Below are positions 35,293 through 46,850 of a stretch of 64,000 nucleotides of DNA, piece after piece. Source of the DNA: Henricia sp. BOLD:AAB3569 (Eukaryota > Echinodermata > Asteroidea > Spinulosida > Echinasteridae); contig JBBELK010000833.1 of the NCBI GenBank assembly GCA_037783545.1, positions 248,001-312,000 on the forward strand, given 5' to 3'. The notes under the pieces are model-generated. The model made no database searches and was not told the origin of the DNA. It saw only the letters and a program-made list of their open reading frames with translations. The translations under genes and the position numbers were made by a program. Each line of letters begins with the position of its first letter. Position 1 is the stretch's first letter.

Positions 35293-38200
35293 AAGTCTGT
35301 CAATTTTTTATGACAAGTGCGCAATATAGAGAGTTTAGGGCATGCAAAATTTGAAGTTCGTCGGAACATTTTTCGACCTCCAAATTTGCCGACGTTTGGA
35401 CCACACTTTGACCAAATTGCCGAGCCAAACTGCGGTGCGTTAACGACAGTCCGAATGACTGAGCATGCGCACAACTCAGGAGTACCCCAAAGAGGTGTGT
35501 ACAGACAGCCACGGTTTGCGCGAGAGCAGTCAGGAAGCCTCAACCCAGTTTTTTTCTAAACTTTGAAATTTCTCTGCCATTTCCCGGCGAAAGTCTGTCA
35601 ATTTTTTATGACAAGTGCGCAATATAGAGAGTTTAGGGCATGCAAAATTTGAAGTTCGTCGGAACATTTTTCGACCTCCAAATTTGCCGACGTTTGGACC
35701 ACACTTTGACCAAATTGCCGAGCCAAACTGCGGTGCGTTAACGACAGTCCGAATGACTGAGCATGCGCACAACTCAGGAGTACCCCAAAGAGGTGTGTAC
35801 AGACAGCCACGGTTTGCGCGAGAGCAGTCAGGAAGCCTCAACCCAGTTTTTTCTAAACTTTGAAATTTCTCTGCCATTTCCCGGCGAAAGTCTGTCAATT
35901 TTTTATGACAAGTGCGCAATATAGAGAGTTTAGGGCATGCAAAATTTGAAGTTCGTCGGAACATTTTTCGACCTCCAAATTTGCCGACGTTTGGACCACA
36001 CTTTGACCAAATTGCCGAGCCAAACTGCGGTGCGTTAACGACAGTCCGAATGACTGAGCATGCGCACAACTCAGGAGTACCCCAAAGAGGTGTGTACAGA
36101 CAGCCACGGTTTGCGCGAGAGCAGTCAGGAAGCCTCAACCCAGTTTTTTTCTAAACTTTGAAATTTCTCTGCCATTTCCCGGCGAAAGTCTGTCAATTTT
36201 TTATGACAAGTGCGCAATATAGAGAGTTTAGGGCATGCAAAATTTGAAGTTCGTCGGAACATTTTTCGACCTCCAAATTTGCCGACGTTTGGACCACACT
36301 TTGACCAAATTGCCGAGCCAAACTGCGGTGCGTTAACGACAGTCCGAATGACTGAGCATGCGCACAACTCAGGAGTACCCCAAAGAGGTGTGTACAGACA
36401 GCCACGGTTTGCGCGAGAGCTTCAGGAAGCCTCAACCCAGTTTTTTCTAAACTTTGAAATTTCTCTGCCATTTCCCGGCGAAAGTCTGTCAATTTCTTAT
36501 GACAAGTGCGCAATATAGAGAGTTTAGGGCATGCAAAATTTGAAGTTCGTCGGAACATTTTTCGACCTCCAAATTCGCCGACGTTTGGACCACACTTTGA
36601 CCAAATTGCCGAGCCAAACTGCGGTGCGTTAACGACAGTCCGAATGACTGAGCATGCGCACAACTCAGGAGTACCCCAAAGAGGTGTGTACAGACAGCCA
36701 CGGTTTGCGCGAGAGCAGTCAGGAAGCCTCAACCCAGTTTTTTCTAAACTTTGAAATTTCTCTGCCATTTCCCGGCGAAAGTCTGTCAATTTTTTTATGA
36801 CAAGTGCGCAATATAGAGAGTTTAGGGCATGCAAAATTTGAAGTTCGTCGGAACATTTTTCGACCTCCAAATTTGCCGACGTTTGGACCACACTTTGACC
36901 AAATTGCCGAGCCAAACTGCGGTGCGTTAACGACAGTCCGAATGACTGAGCATGCGCACAACTCAGGAGTACCCCAAAGAGGTGTGTACAGACAGCCACG
37001 GTTTGCGCGAGAGCAGTCAGGAAGCCTCAACCCAGTTTTTTCTAAACTTTGAAATTTCTCTGCCATTTCCCCTGCGAAAGTCTGTCAATTTTTTATGACA
37101 AGTGCGCAATATAGAGAGTTTAGGGCATGCAAAATTTGAAGTTCGTCGGAACATTTTTCGACCTCCAAATTTGCCGACGTTTGGACCACACTTTGACCAA
37201 ATTGCCGAGCCAAACTGCGGTGCGTTAACGACAGTCCGAATGACTGAGCATGCGCACAACTCAGGAGTACCCCAAAGAGGTGTGTACAGACAGCCACGGT
37301 TTGCGCGAGAGCAGTCAGGAAGCCTCAACCCAGTTTTTTCTAAACTTTGAAATTTCTCTGCCATTTCCCGGCGAAAGTCTGTCAATTTTTTATGACAAGT
37401 GCGCAATATAGAGAGTTTAGGGCATGCAAAATTTGAAGTTCGTCGGAACATTTTTCGACCTCCAAATTTGCCGACGTTTGGACCACACTTTGACCAAATT
37501 GCCGAGCCAAACTGCGGTGCGTTAACGACAGTCCGAATGACTGAGCATGCGCACAACTCAGGAGTACCCCAAAGAGGTGTGTACAGACAGCCACGGTTTG
37601 CGCGAGAGCAGTCAGGAAGCCTCAACCCAGTTTTTTTCTAAACTTTGAAATTTCTCTGCCATTTCCCGGCGAAAGTCTGTCAATTTTTTATGACAAGTGC
37701 GCAATATAGAGAGTTTAGGGCATGCAAAATTTGAAGTTCGTCGGAACATTTTTCGACCTCCAAATTTGCCGACGTTTGGACCACACTTTGACCAAATTGC
37801 CGAGCCAAACTGCGGTGCGTTAACGACAGTCCGAATGACTGAACATGCGCACAACTCAGGAGTACCCCAAAGAGGTGTGTACAGACAGCCACGGTTTGCG
37901 CGAGAGCAGTCAGGAAGCCTCAACCCAGTTTTTTCTAAACTTTGAAATTTCTCTGCCATTTCCCGGCGAAAGTCTGTCAATTTTTTATGACAAGTGCGCA
38001 ATATAGAGAGTTTAGGGCATGCAAAATTTGAAGTTCGTCGGAACATTTTTCGACCTCCAAATTTGCCGACGTTTGGACCACACTTTGACCAAATTGCCGA
38101 GCCAAACTGCGGTGCGTTAACGACAGTCCGAATGACTGAGCATGCGCACAACTCAGGAGTACCCCAAAGAGGTGTGTACAGACAGCCACGGTTTGCGCGA

Positions 38201-38870
38201 GAGCAGTCAGGAAGCCTCAACCCAGTTTTTTTCTAAACTTTGAAATTTCTCTGCCATTTCCCGGCGAAAGTCTGTCAATTTTTTATGACAAGTGCGCAAT
38301 ATAGAGAGTTTAGGGCATGCAAAATTTGAAGTTCGTCGGAACATTTTTCGACCTCCAAATTTGCCGACGTTTGGACCACACTTTGACCAAATTGCCGAGC
38401 CAAACTGCGGTGCGTTAACGACAGTCCGAATGACTGAGCATGCGCACAACTCAGGAGTACCCCAAAGAGGTGTGTACAGACAGCCACGGTTTGCGCGAGA
38501 GCAGTCAGGAAGCCTCAACCCAGTTTTTTTCTAAACTTTGAAATTTCTCTGCCATTTCCCGGCGAAAGTCTGTCAATTTTTTATGACAAGTGCGCAATAT
38601 AGAGAGTTTAGGGCATGCAAAATTTGAAGTTCGTCGGAACATTTTTCGACCTCCAAATTTGCCGACGTTTGGACCACACTTTGACCAAATTGCCGAGCCA
38701 AACTGCGGTGCGTTAACGACAGTCCGAATGACTGAGCATGCGCACAACTCAGGAGTACCCCAAAGAGGTGTGTACAGACAGCCACGGTTTGCGCGAGAGC
38801 AGTCAGGAAGCCTCAACCCAGTTTTTTCTAAACTTTGAAATTTCTCTGCCATTTCCCGGCGAAAGTCTGT
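35293..38870. repeat. Fairly uniform monomers after insert C
   Basis: About twelve monomers close to the consensus, with T tracts of 6 or 7. The pair GAGCTTCAGG (near 36420) then AAATTCGCCG (near 36576) is diagnostic: the same ordered pair returns 18-22 kb further on (near 54866/55022 and 58430/58586). Confidence 0.85.
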
Positions 38871-41800
38871 CAATTTTTTATGACAAGTGCGCAATATAGA
38901 GAGTTTAGGGCATGCAAAATTTGAAGTTCGTCGGAACATTTTTCGACCTCCAAATTTGCCGACGTTTGGACCACACTTGACCAAATTGCCGAGCCAAACT
39001 GCGGTGCGTTAACGACAGTCCGAATGACTGAGCATGCGCACAACTCAGGAGTACCCCAAAGAGGTGTGTACAGACAGCCACGGTTTGCGCGAGAGCAGTC
39101 AGGAAGCCTCAACCCAGTTTTTTCTAAACTTTGAAATTTCTCTGCCATTTCCCGGCGAAAGTCTGTCAATTTCTTATGACAAGTGCGCAATATAGAGAGT
39201 TTAGGGCATGCAAAATTTGAAGTTCGTCGGAAAATTTTTCGACCTCCAAATTTGCCGACGTTTGGACCACACTTTGACCAAATTGCCGAGCCAAACTGCG
39301 GTGCGTTAACGACAGTCCGAATGACTGAGCATGCGCACAACTCAGGAGTACCCCCAAGAGGTGTGTACAGACAGCCACGGTTTGCGCGAGAGCAGTCAGG
39401 AAGCCTCAACCCAGTTTTTTCTAAACTTTGAAATTTCTCTGCCATTTCCCGGCGAAAGTCTGTCAATTTTTTATGACAAGTGCGCAATATAGATAGTTTA
39501 GGGCATGCAAAATTTGAAGTTCGTCGGAACATTTTTCGACCTCCAAATTTGCCGACGTTTGGACCACACTTTGACCAAATTGCCGAGCCAAACTGCGGTG
39601 CGTTAACGACAGTCCGAATGACTGAGCATGCGCACAACTCAGGAGTACCCCAAAGAGGTGTGTACAGACAGCCACGGTTTGCGCGAGAGCAGTCAGGAAG
39701 CCTCAACCCAGTTTTTTCTAAACTTTGAAATTTCTCTGCCATTTCCCGGCGAAAGTCTGTCAATTTTTTATGACAAGTGCGCAATATAGAGAGTTTAGGG
39801 CATGCAAAATTTGAAGTTCGTCGGAACATTTTTCGACCTCCAAATTTGCCGACGTTTGGACCACACTTTGACCAAATTGCCGAGCCAAACTGCGGTGCGT
39901 TAACGACAGTCCGAAAGACTGAGCATGCGCACAACTCAGGAGTACCCCAAAGAGGTGTGTACAGACAGCCACGGTTTGCGCGAGAGCAGTCAGGAAGCCT
40001 CAACCCAGTTTTTTTTCTAAACTTTGAAATTTCTCTGCCATTTCCCGGCGAAAGTCTGTCAATTTTTTATGACAAGTGCGCAATATAGAGAGTTTAGGGC
40101 ATGCAAAATTTGAAGTTCGTCGGAACATTTTTCGACCTCCAAATTTGCCGACGTTTGGACCACACTTTGACCAAATTGCCGAGCCAAACTGCGGTGCGTT
40201 AACGACAGTCCGAATGACTGAGCATGCGCACAACTCAGGAGTACCCCAAAGAGGTGTGTACAGACAGCCACGGTTTGCGCGAGAGCAGTCAGGAAGCCTC
40301 AACCCAGTTTTTTCTAAACTTTGAAATTTCTCTGCCATTTCCCAGGGAAAGTCAGTCAATTTTTTATGACAAGTGCGCAATATAGAGAGTTTAGGGCATG
40401 CAAAATTTGAAGTTCGTCGGAACATTTTTCGACCTCCAAATTTGCCGACGTTTGGACCACACTTTAGACCAAAATTGCCGAGCCAAACTGCGGTGCGTTA
40501 ACGACAGTCCGAATGACTGAGCATGCGCACAACTCAGGAGTACCCCAAAGAGGTGTGTACAGACAGCCACGGTTTGCGCGAGAGCAGTCAGGAAGACTCA
40601 ACCCAGTTTTTTCTAAACTTTGAAATTTCTCTGCCATTTCCCGGCGAAAGTCTGTCAATTTTTTATGACAAGTGCGCAATATAGAGAGTTTAGGGCATGC
40701 AAAATTTGAAGTTCGTCGGAACATTTTTCGACCTCCAAATTTGCCGACGTTTGGACCACACTTTGACCAAATTGCCGAGCCAAACTGCGGTGCGTTAACG
40801 ACAGTCCGAATGACTGAGCATGCGCACAACTCAGGAGTACCCCAAAGAGGTGTGTACAGACAGCCACGGTTTGCGCGAGAGCAGTCAGGAAGCCTCAACC
40901 CAGTTTTTTTCTAAACTTTGAAATTTCTCTGCCATTTCCCGGCGAAAGTCTGTCAATTTTTTATGACAAGTGCGCAATATAGAGAGTTTAGGGCATGCAA
41001 AATTTGAAGTTCGTCGGAACATTTTTCGACCTCCAAATTTGCCGACGTTTGGACCACACTTTAGACCAAAATTGCCGAGCCAAACTGCGGTGCGTTAACG
41101 ACAGTCCGAATGACTGAGCATGCGCACAACTCAGGAGTACCCCAAAGAGGTGTGTACAGACAGCCACGGTTTGCGCGAGAGCAGTCAGGAAGACTCAACC
41201 CAGTTTTTTCTAAACTTTGAAATTTCTCTGCCATTTCCCGGCGAAAGTCTGTCAATTTTTTATGACAAGTGCGCAATATAGAGAGTTTAGGGCATGCAAA
41301 ATTTGAAGTTCGTCGGAACATTTTTCGACCTCCAAATTTGCCGACGTTTGGACCACACTTTGACCAAATTGCCGAGCCAAACTGCGGTGCGTTAACGACA
41401 GTCCGAATGACTGAGCATGCGCACAACTCAGGAGTACCCCAAAGAGGTGTGTACAGACAGCCACGGTTTGCGCGAGAGCAGTCAGGAAGCCTCAACCCAG
41501 TTTTTTCTAAACTTTGAAATTTCTCTGCCATTTCCCGGCGAAAGTCTGTCAATTTTTTATGACAAGTGCGCAATATAGAGAGTTTAGGGCATGCAAAATT
41601 TGAAGTTCGTCGGAACATTTTTCGACCTCCAAATTTGCCGACGTTTGGACCACACTTTAGACCAAAATTGCCGAGCCAAACTGCGGTGCGTTAACGACAG
41701 TCCGAATGACTGAGCATGCGCACAACTCAGGAGTACCCCAAAGAGGTGTGTACAGACAGCCACGGTTTGCGCGAGAGCAGTCAGGAAGACTCAACCCAGT

Positions 41801-44800
41801 TTTTTCTAAACTTTGAAATTTCTCTGCCATTTCCCGGCGAAAGTCTGTCAATTTTTTATGACAAGTGCGCAATATAGAGAGTTTAGGGCATGCAAAATTT
41901 GAAGTTCGTCGGAACATTTTTCGACCTCCAAATTTGCCGACGTTTGGACCACACTTGACCAAATTGCCGAGCCAAACTGCGGTGCGTTAACGACAGTCCG
42001 AATGACTGAGCATGCGCACAACTCAGGAGTACCCCAAAGAGGTGTGTACAGACAGCCACGGTTTGCGCGAGAGCAGTCAGGAAGCCTCAACCCAGTTTTT
42101 TCTAAACTTTGAAATTTCTCTGCCATTTCCCGGCGAAAGTCTGTCAATTTCTTATGACAAGTGCGCAATATAGAGAGTTTAGGGCATGCAAAATTTGAAG
42201 TTCGTCGGAAAATTTTTCGACCTCCAAATTTGCCGACGTTTGGACCACACTTTGACCAAATTGCCGAGCCAAACTGCGGTGCGTTAACGACAGTCCGAAT
42301 GACTGAGCATGCGCACAACTCAGGAGTACCCCCAAGAGGTGTGTACAGACAGCCACGGTTTGCGCGAGAGCAGTCAGGAAGCCTCAACCCAGTTTTTTCT
42401 AAACTTTGAAATTTCTCTGCCATTTCCCGGCGAAAGTCTGTCAATTTTTTATGACAAGTGCGCAATATAGATAGTTTAGGGCATGCAAAATTTGAAGTTC
42501 GTCGGAACATTTTTCGACCTCCAAATTTGCCGACGTTTGGACCACACTTTGACCAAATTGCCGAGCCAAACTGCGGTGCGTTAACGACAGTCCGAATGAC
42601 TGAGCATGCGCACAACTCAGGAGTACCCCAAAGAGGTGTGTACAGACAGCCACGGTTTGCGCGAGAGCAGTCAGGAAGCCTCAACCCAGTTTTTTCTAAA
42701 CTTTGAAATTTCTCTGCCATTTCCCGGCGAAAGTCTGTCAATTTTTTATGACAAGTGCGCAATATAGAGAGTTTAGGGCATGCAAAATTTGAAGTTCGTC
42801 GGAACATTTTTCGACCTCCAAATTTGCCGACGTTTGGACCACACTTTGACCAAATTGCCGAGCCAAACTGCGGTGCGTTAACGACAGTCCGAAAGACTGA
42901 GCATGCGCACAACTCAGGAGTACCCCAAAGAGGTGTGTACAGACAGCCACGGTTTGCGCGAGAGCAGTCAGGAAGCCTCAACCCAGTTTTTTTTCTAAAC
43001 TTTGAAATTTCTCTGCCATTTCCCGGCGAAAGTCTGTCAATTTTTTATGACAAGTGCGCAATATAGAGAGTTTAGGGCATGCAAAATTTGAAGTTCGTCG
43101 GAACATTTTTCGACCTCCAAATTTGCCGACGTTTGGACCACACTTTGACCAAATTGCCGAGCCAAACTGCGGTGCGTTAACGACAGTCCGAATGACTGAG
43201 CATGCGCACAACTCAGGAGTACCCCAAAGAGGTGTGTACAGACAGCCACGGTTTGCGCGAGAGCAGTCAGGAAGCCTCAACCCAGTTTTTTCTAAACTTT
43301 GAAATTTCTCTGCCATTTCCCAGGGAAAGTCAGTCAATTTTTTATGACAAGTGCGCAATATAGAGAGTTTAGGGCATGCAAAATTTGAAGTTCGTCGGAA
43401 CATTTTTCGACCTCCAAATTTGCCGACGTTTGGACCACACTTTAGACCAAAATTGCCGAGCCAAACTGCGGTGCGTTAACGACAGTCCGAATGACTGAGC
43501 ATGCGCACAACTCAGGAGTACCCCAAAGAGGTGTGTACAGACAGCCACGGTTTGCGCGAGAGCAGTCAGGAAGACTCAACCCAGTTTTTTCTAAACTTTG
43601 AAATTTCTCTGCCATTTCCCGGCGAAAGTCTGTCAATTTTTTATGACAAGTGCGCAATATAGAGAGTTTAGGGCATGCAAAATTTGAAGTTCGTCGGAAC
43701 ATTTTTCGACCTCCAAATTTGCCGACGTTTGGACCACACTTTGACCAAATTGCCGAGCCAAACTGCGGTGCGTTAACGACAGTCCGAATGACTGAGCATG
43801 CGCACAACTCAGGAGTACCCCAAAGAGGTGTGTACAGACAGCCACGGTTTGCGCGAGAGCAGTCAGGAAGCCTCAACCCAGTTTTTTTCTAAACTTTGAA
43901 ATTTCTCTGCCATTTCCCGGCGAAAGTCTGTCAATTTTTTATGACAAGTGCGCAATATAGAGAGTTTAGGGCATGCAAAATTTGAAGTTCGTCGGAACAT
44001 TTTTCGACCTCCAAATTTGCCGACGTTTGGACCACACTTTAGACCAAAATTGCCGAGCCAAACTGCGGTGCGTTAACGACAGTCCGAATGACTGAGCATG
44101 CGCACAACTCAGGAGTACCCCAAAGAGGTGTGTACAGACAGCCACGGTTTGCGCGAGAGCAGTCAGGAAGACTCAACCCAGTTTTTTCTAAACTTTGAAA
44201 TTTCTCTGCCATTTCCCGGCGAAAGTCTGTCAATTTTTTATGACAAGTGCGCAATATAGAGAGTTTAGGGCATGCAAAATTTGAAGTTCGTCGGAACATT
44301 TTTCGACCTCCAAATTTGCCGACGTTTGGACCACACTTTGACCAAATTGCCGAGCCAAACTGCGGTGCGTTAACGACAGTCCGAATGACTGAGCATGCGC
44401 ACAACTCAGGAGTACCCCAAAGAGGTGTGTACAGACAGCCACGGTTTGCGCGAGAGCAGTCAGGAAGCCTCAACCCAGTTTTTTCTAAACTTTGAAATTT
44501 CTCTGCCATTTCCCGGCGAAAGTCTGTCAATTTTTTATGACAAGTGCGCAATATAGAGAGTTTAGGGCATGCAAAATTTGAAGTTCGTCGGAACATTTTT
44601 CGACCTCCAAATTTGCCGACGTTTGGACCACACTTTAGACCAAAATTGCCGAGCCAAACTGCGGTGCGTTAACGACAGTCCGAATGACTGAGCATGCGCA
44701 CAACTCAGGAGTACCCCAAAGAGGTGTGTACAGACAGCCACGGTTTGCGCGAGAGCAGTCAGGAAGACTCAACCCAGTTTTTTCTAAACTTTGAAATTTC

Positions 44801-44825
44801 TCTGCCATTTCCCGGCGAAAGTCTG
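38870..44825. repeat. Tandem duplication of a 2978-bp, 10-monomer block
   Basis: About 38870-41847 is repeated at 41848-44825 with an offset of 2978 bp. Ordered markers shared by both copies are CACACTTGACC (38975, 41953), GGAAAATTTTTCG (39231, 42209), ACCCCCAAGAGG (39350, 42328), ATAGATAG (39490, 42468), CCGAAAGACTG (39912, 42890), an 8-T tract (40010, 42988), CCCAGGGAAAGTCAGTC (40341, 43319) and three TTTAGACCAAAATTG monomers. The match stops at both outer edges. I see no private difference between the two copies, so the event looks recent, or is an assembly duplication. Confidence 0.9.
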
Positions 44826-46850
44826 TCAATTTTTTATGACAAGTGCGCAATATAGAGAGTTTAGGGCATGCAAAATTTGAAGTTCGTCGGAACATTTTTC
44901 GACCTCCAAATTTGCCGACGTTTGGACCACACTTTGACCAAATTGCCGAGCCAAACTGCGGTGCGTTAACGACAGTCCGAATGACTGAGCATGCGCACAA
45001 CTCAGGAGTACCCCAAAGAGGTGTGTACAGACAGCCACGGTTTGCGCGAGAGCAGTCAGGAAGCCTCAACCCAGTTTTTTTCTAAACTTTGAAATTTCTC
45101 TGCCATTTCCCGGCGAAAGTCTGTCAATTTTTTATGACAAGTGCGCAATATAGAGAGTTTAGGGCATGCAAAATTTGAAGTTCGTCGGAACATTTTTCGA
45201 CCTCCAAATTTGCCGACGTTTGGACCACACTTTAGACCAAAATTGCCGAGCCAAACTGCGGTGCGTTAACGACAGTCCGAATGACTGAGCATGCGCACAA
45301 CTCAGGAGTACCCCAAAGAGGTGTGTACAGACAGCCACGGTTTGCGCGAGAGCAGTCAGGAAGACTCAACCCAGTTTTTTCTAAACTTTGAAATTTCTCT
45401 GCCATTTCCCGGCGAAAGTCTGTCAATTTTTTATGACAAGTGCGCAATATAGAGAGTTTAGGGCATGCAAAATTTGAAGTTCGTCGGAACATTTTTCGAC
45501 CTCCAAATTTGCCGACGTTTGGACCACACTTTGACCAAATTGCCGAGCCAAACTGCGGTGCGTTAACGACAGTCCGAATGACTGAGCATGCGCACAACTC
45601 AGGAGTACCCCAAAGAGGTGTGTACAGACAGCCACGGTTTGCGCGAGAGCAGTCAGGAAGCCTCAACCCAGTTTTTTTCTAAACTTTGAAATTTCTCTGC
45701 CATTTCCCGGCGAAAGTCTGTCAATTTTTTATGACAAGTGCGCAATATAGAGAGTTTAGGGCATGCAAAATTTGAAGTTCGTCGGAACATTTTTCGACCT
45801 CCAAATTTGCCGACGTTTGGACCACACTTTAGACCAAAATTGCCGAGCCAAACTGCGGTGCGTTAACGACAGTCCGAATGACTGAGCATGCGCACAACTC
45901 AGGAGTACCCCAAAGAGGTGTGTACAGACAGCCACGGTTTGCGCGAGAGCAGTCAGGAAGACTCAACCCAGTTTTTTCTAAACTTTGAAATTTCTCTGCC
46001 ATTTCCCGGCGAAAGTCTGTCAATTTTTTATGACAAGTGGTAATATAGAGAGTTTAGGGCATGCAAAATTTGAAGTTCGTCGGAACATTTTTCGACCTCC
46101 AAATTTGCCGACGTTTGGACCACACTTTGACCAAATTGCCGAGCCAAACTGCGGTGCGTTAACGACAGTCCGAATGACTGAGCATGCGCACAACTCAGGA
46201 GTACCCCAAAGAGGTGTGTACAGACAGCCACGGTTTGCGCGAGAGCAGTCAGGAAGCCTCAACCCAGTTTTTTCTAAACTTTGAAATTTCTCTGCCATTT
46301 CCCGGCGAAAGTCTGTCAATTTTTTATGACAAGTGCGCAATATAGAGAGTTTAGGGCATGCAAAATTTGAAGTTCGTCGGAACATTTTTCGACCTCCAAA
46401 TTTGCCGACGTTTGGACCACACTTTAGACCAAAATTGCCGAGCCAAACTGCGGTGCGTTAACGACAGTCCGAATGACTGAGCATGCGCACAACTCAGGAG
46501 TACCCCAAAGAGGTGTGTACAGACAGCCACGGTTTGCGCGAGAGCAGTCAGGAAGACTCAACCCAGTTTTTTCTAAACTTTGAAATTTCTCTGCCATTTC
46601 CCGGCGAAAGTCTGTCAATTTTTTATGACAAGTGCGCAATATAGAGAGTTTAGGGCATGCACAATTTGAAGTTCGTCGGAACATTTTTCGACCTCCAAAT
46701 TTGCCGACGTTTGGACCACACTTTGACCAAATTGCCGAGCCAAACTGCGGTGCGTTAACGACAGTCCGAATGACTGAGCATGCGCACAACTCAGGAGTAC
46801 CCCAAAGAGGTGTGTACAGACAGCCACGGTTTGCGCGAGAGCAGTCAGGA
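40464..46850. repeat. Dimeric higher-order zone (period about 597 bp)
   Basis: A monomer with CACTTTAGACCAAAATTGCC (two bases gained) and GAAGACTCAACCC alternates with a plain monomer. The marked monomer recurs near 40464, 41061, 41657, 43442, 44039, 44635, 45232, 45829 and 46424, at 595-597-bp steps apart from the gap where the 2978-bp block restarts. One isolated relative lies near 48807 with only the first of the two extra bases (TTTAGACCAAATTG), which could be an ancestor or a gene-conversion product. Confidence 0.9.

Larger units (their letters stand above)
30270..35293. repeat. Tandem duplication of a 2512-bp segment that includes the 704-bp insert
   Basis: The segment at about 30270-32781 is repeated at 32782-35293 with an offset of 2512 bp. 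Shared markers are TTTATCTGCCGTTTCCC (near 30543 and 33055), the 8-T tract with TTTAAAATTTATC (near 31122 and 33634), GCGATAAC (near 31308 and 33820), CCATTTTCCGG (near 31447 and 33959), the whole insert (31886 and 34398) and its 27-bp junction duplication. Breakpoints lie inside homologous satellite and can only be placed to within a monomer: upstream of about 30265 and downstream of about 35550 the two sides no longer match. Confidence 0.9.
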
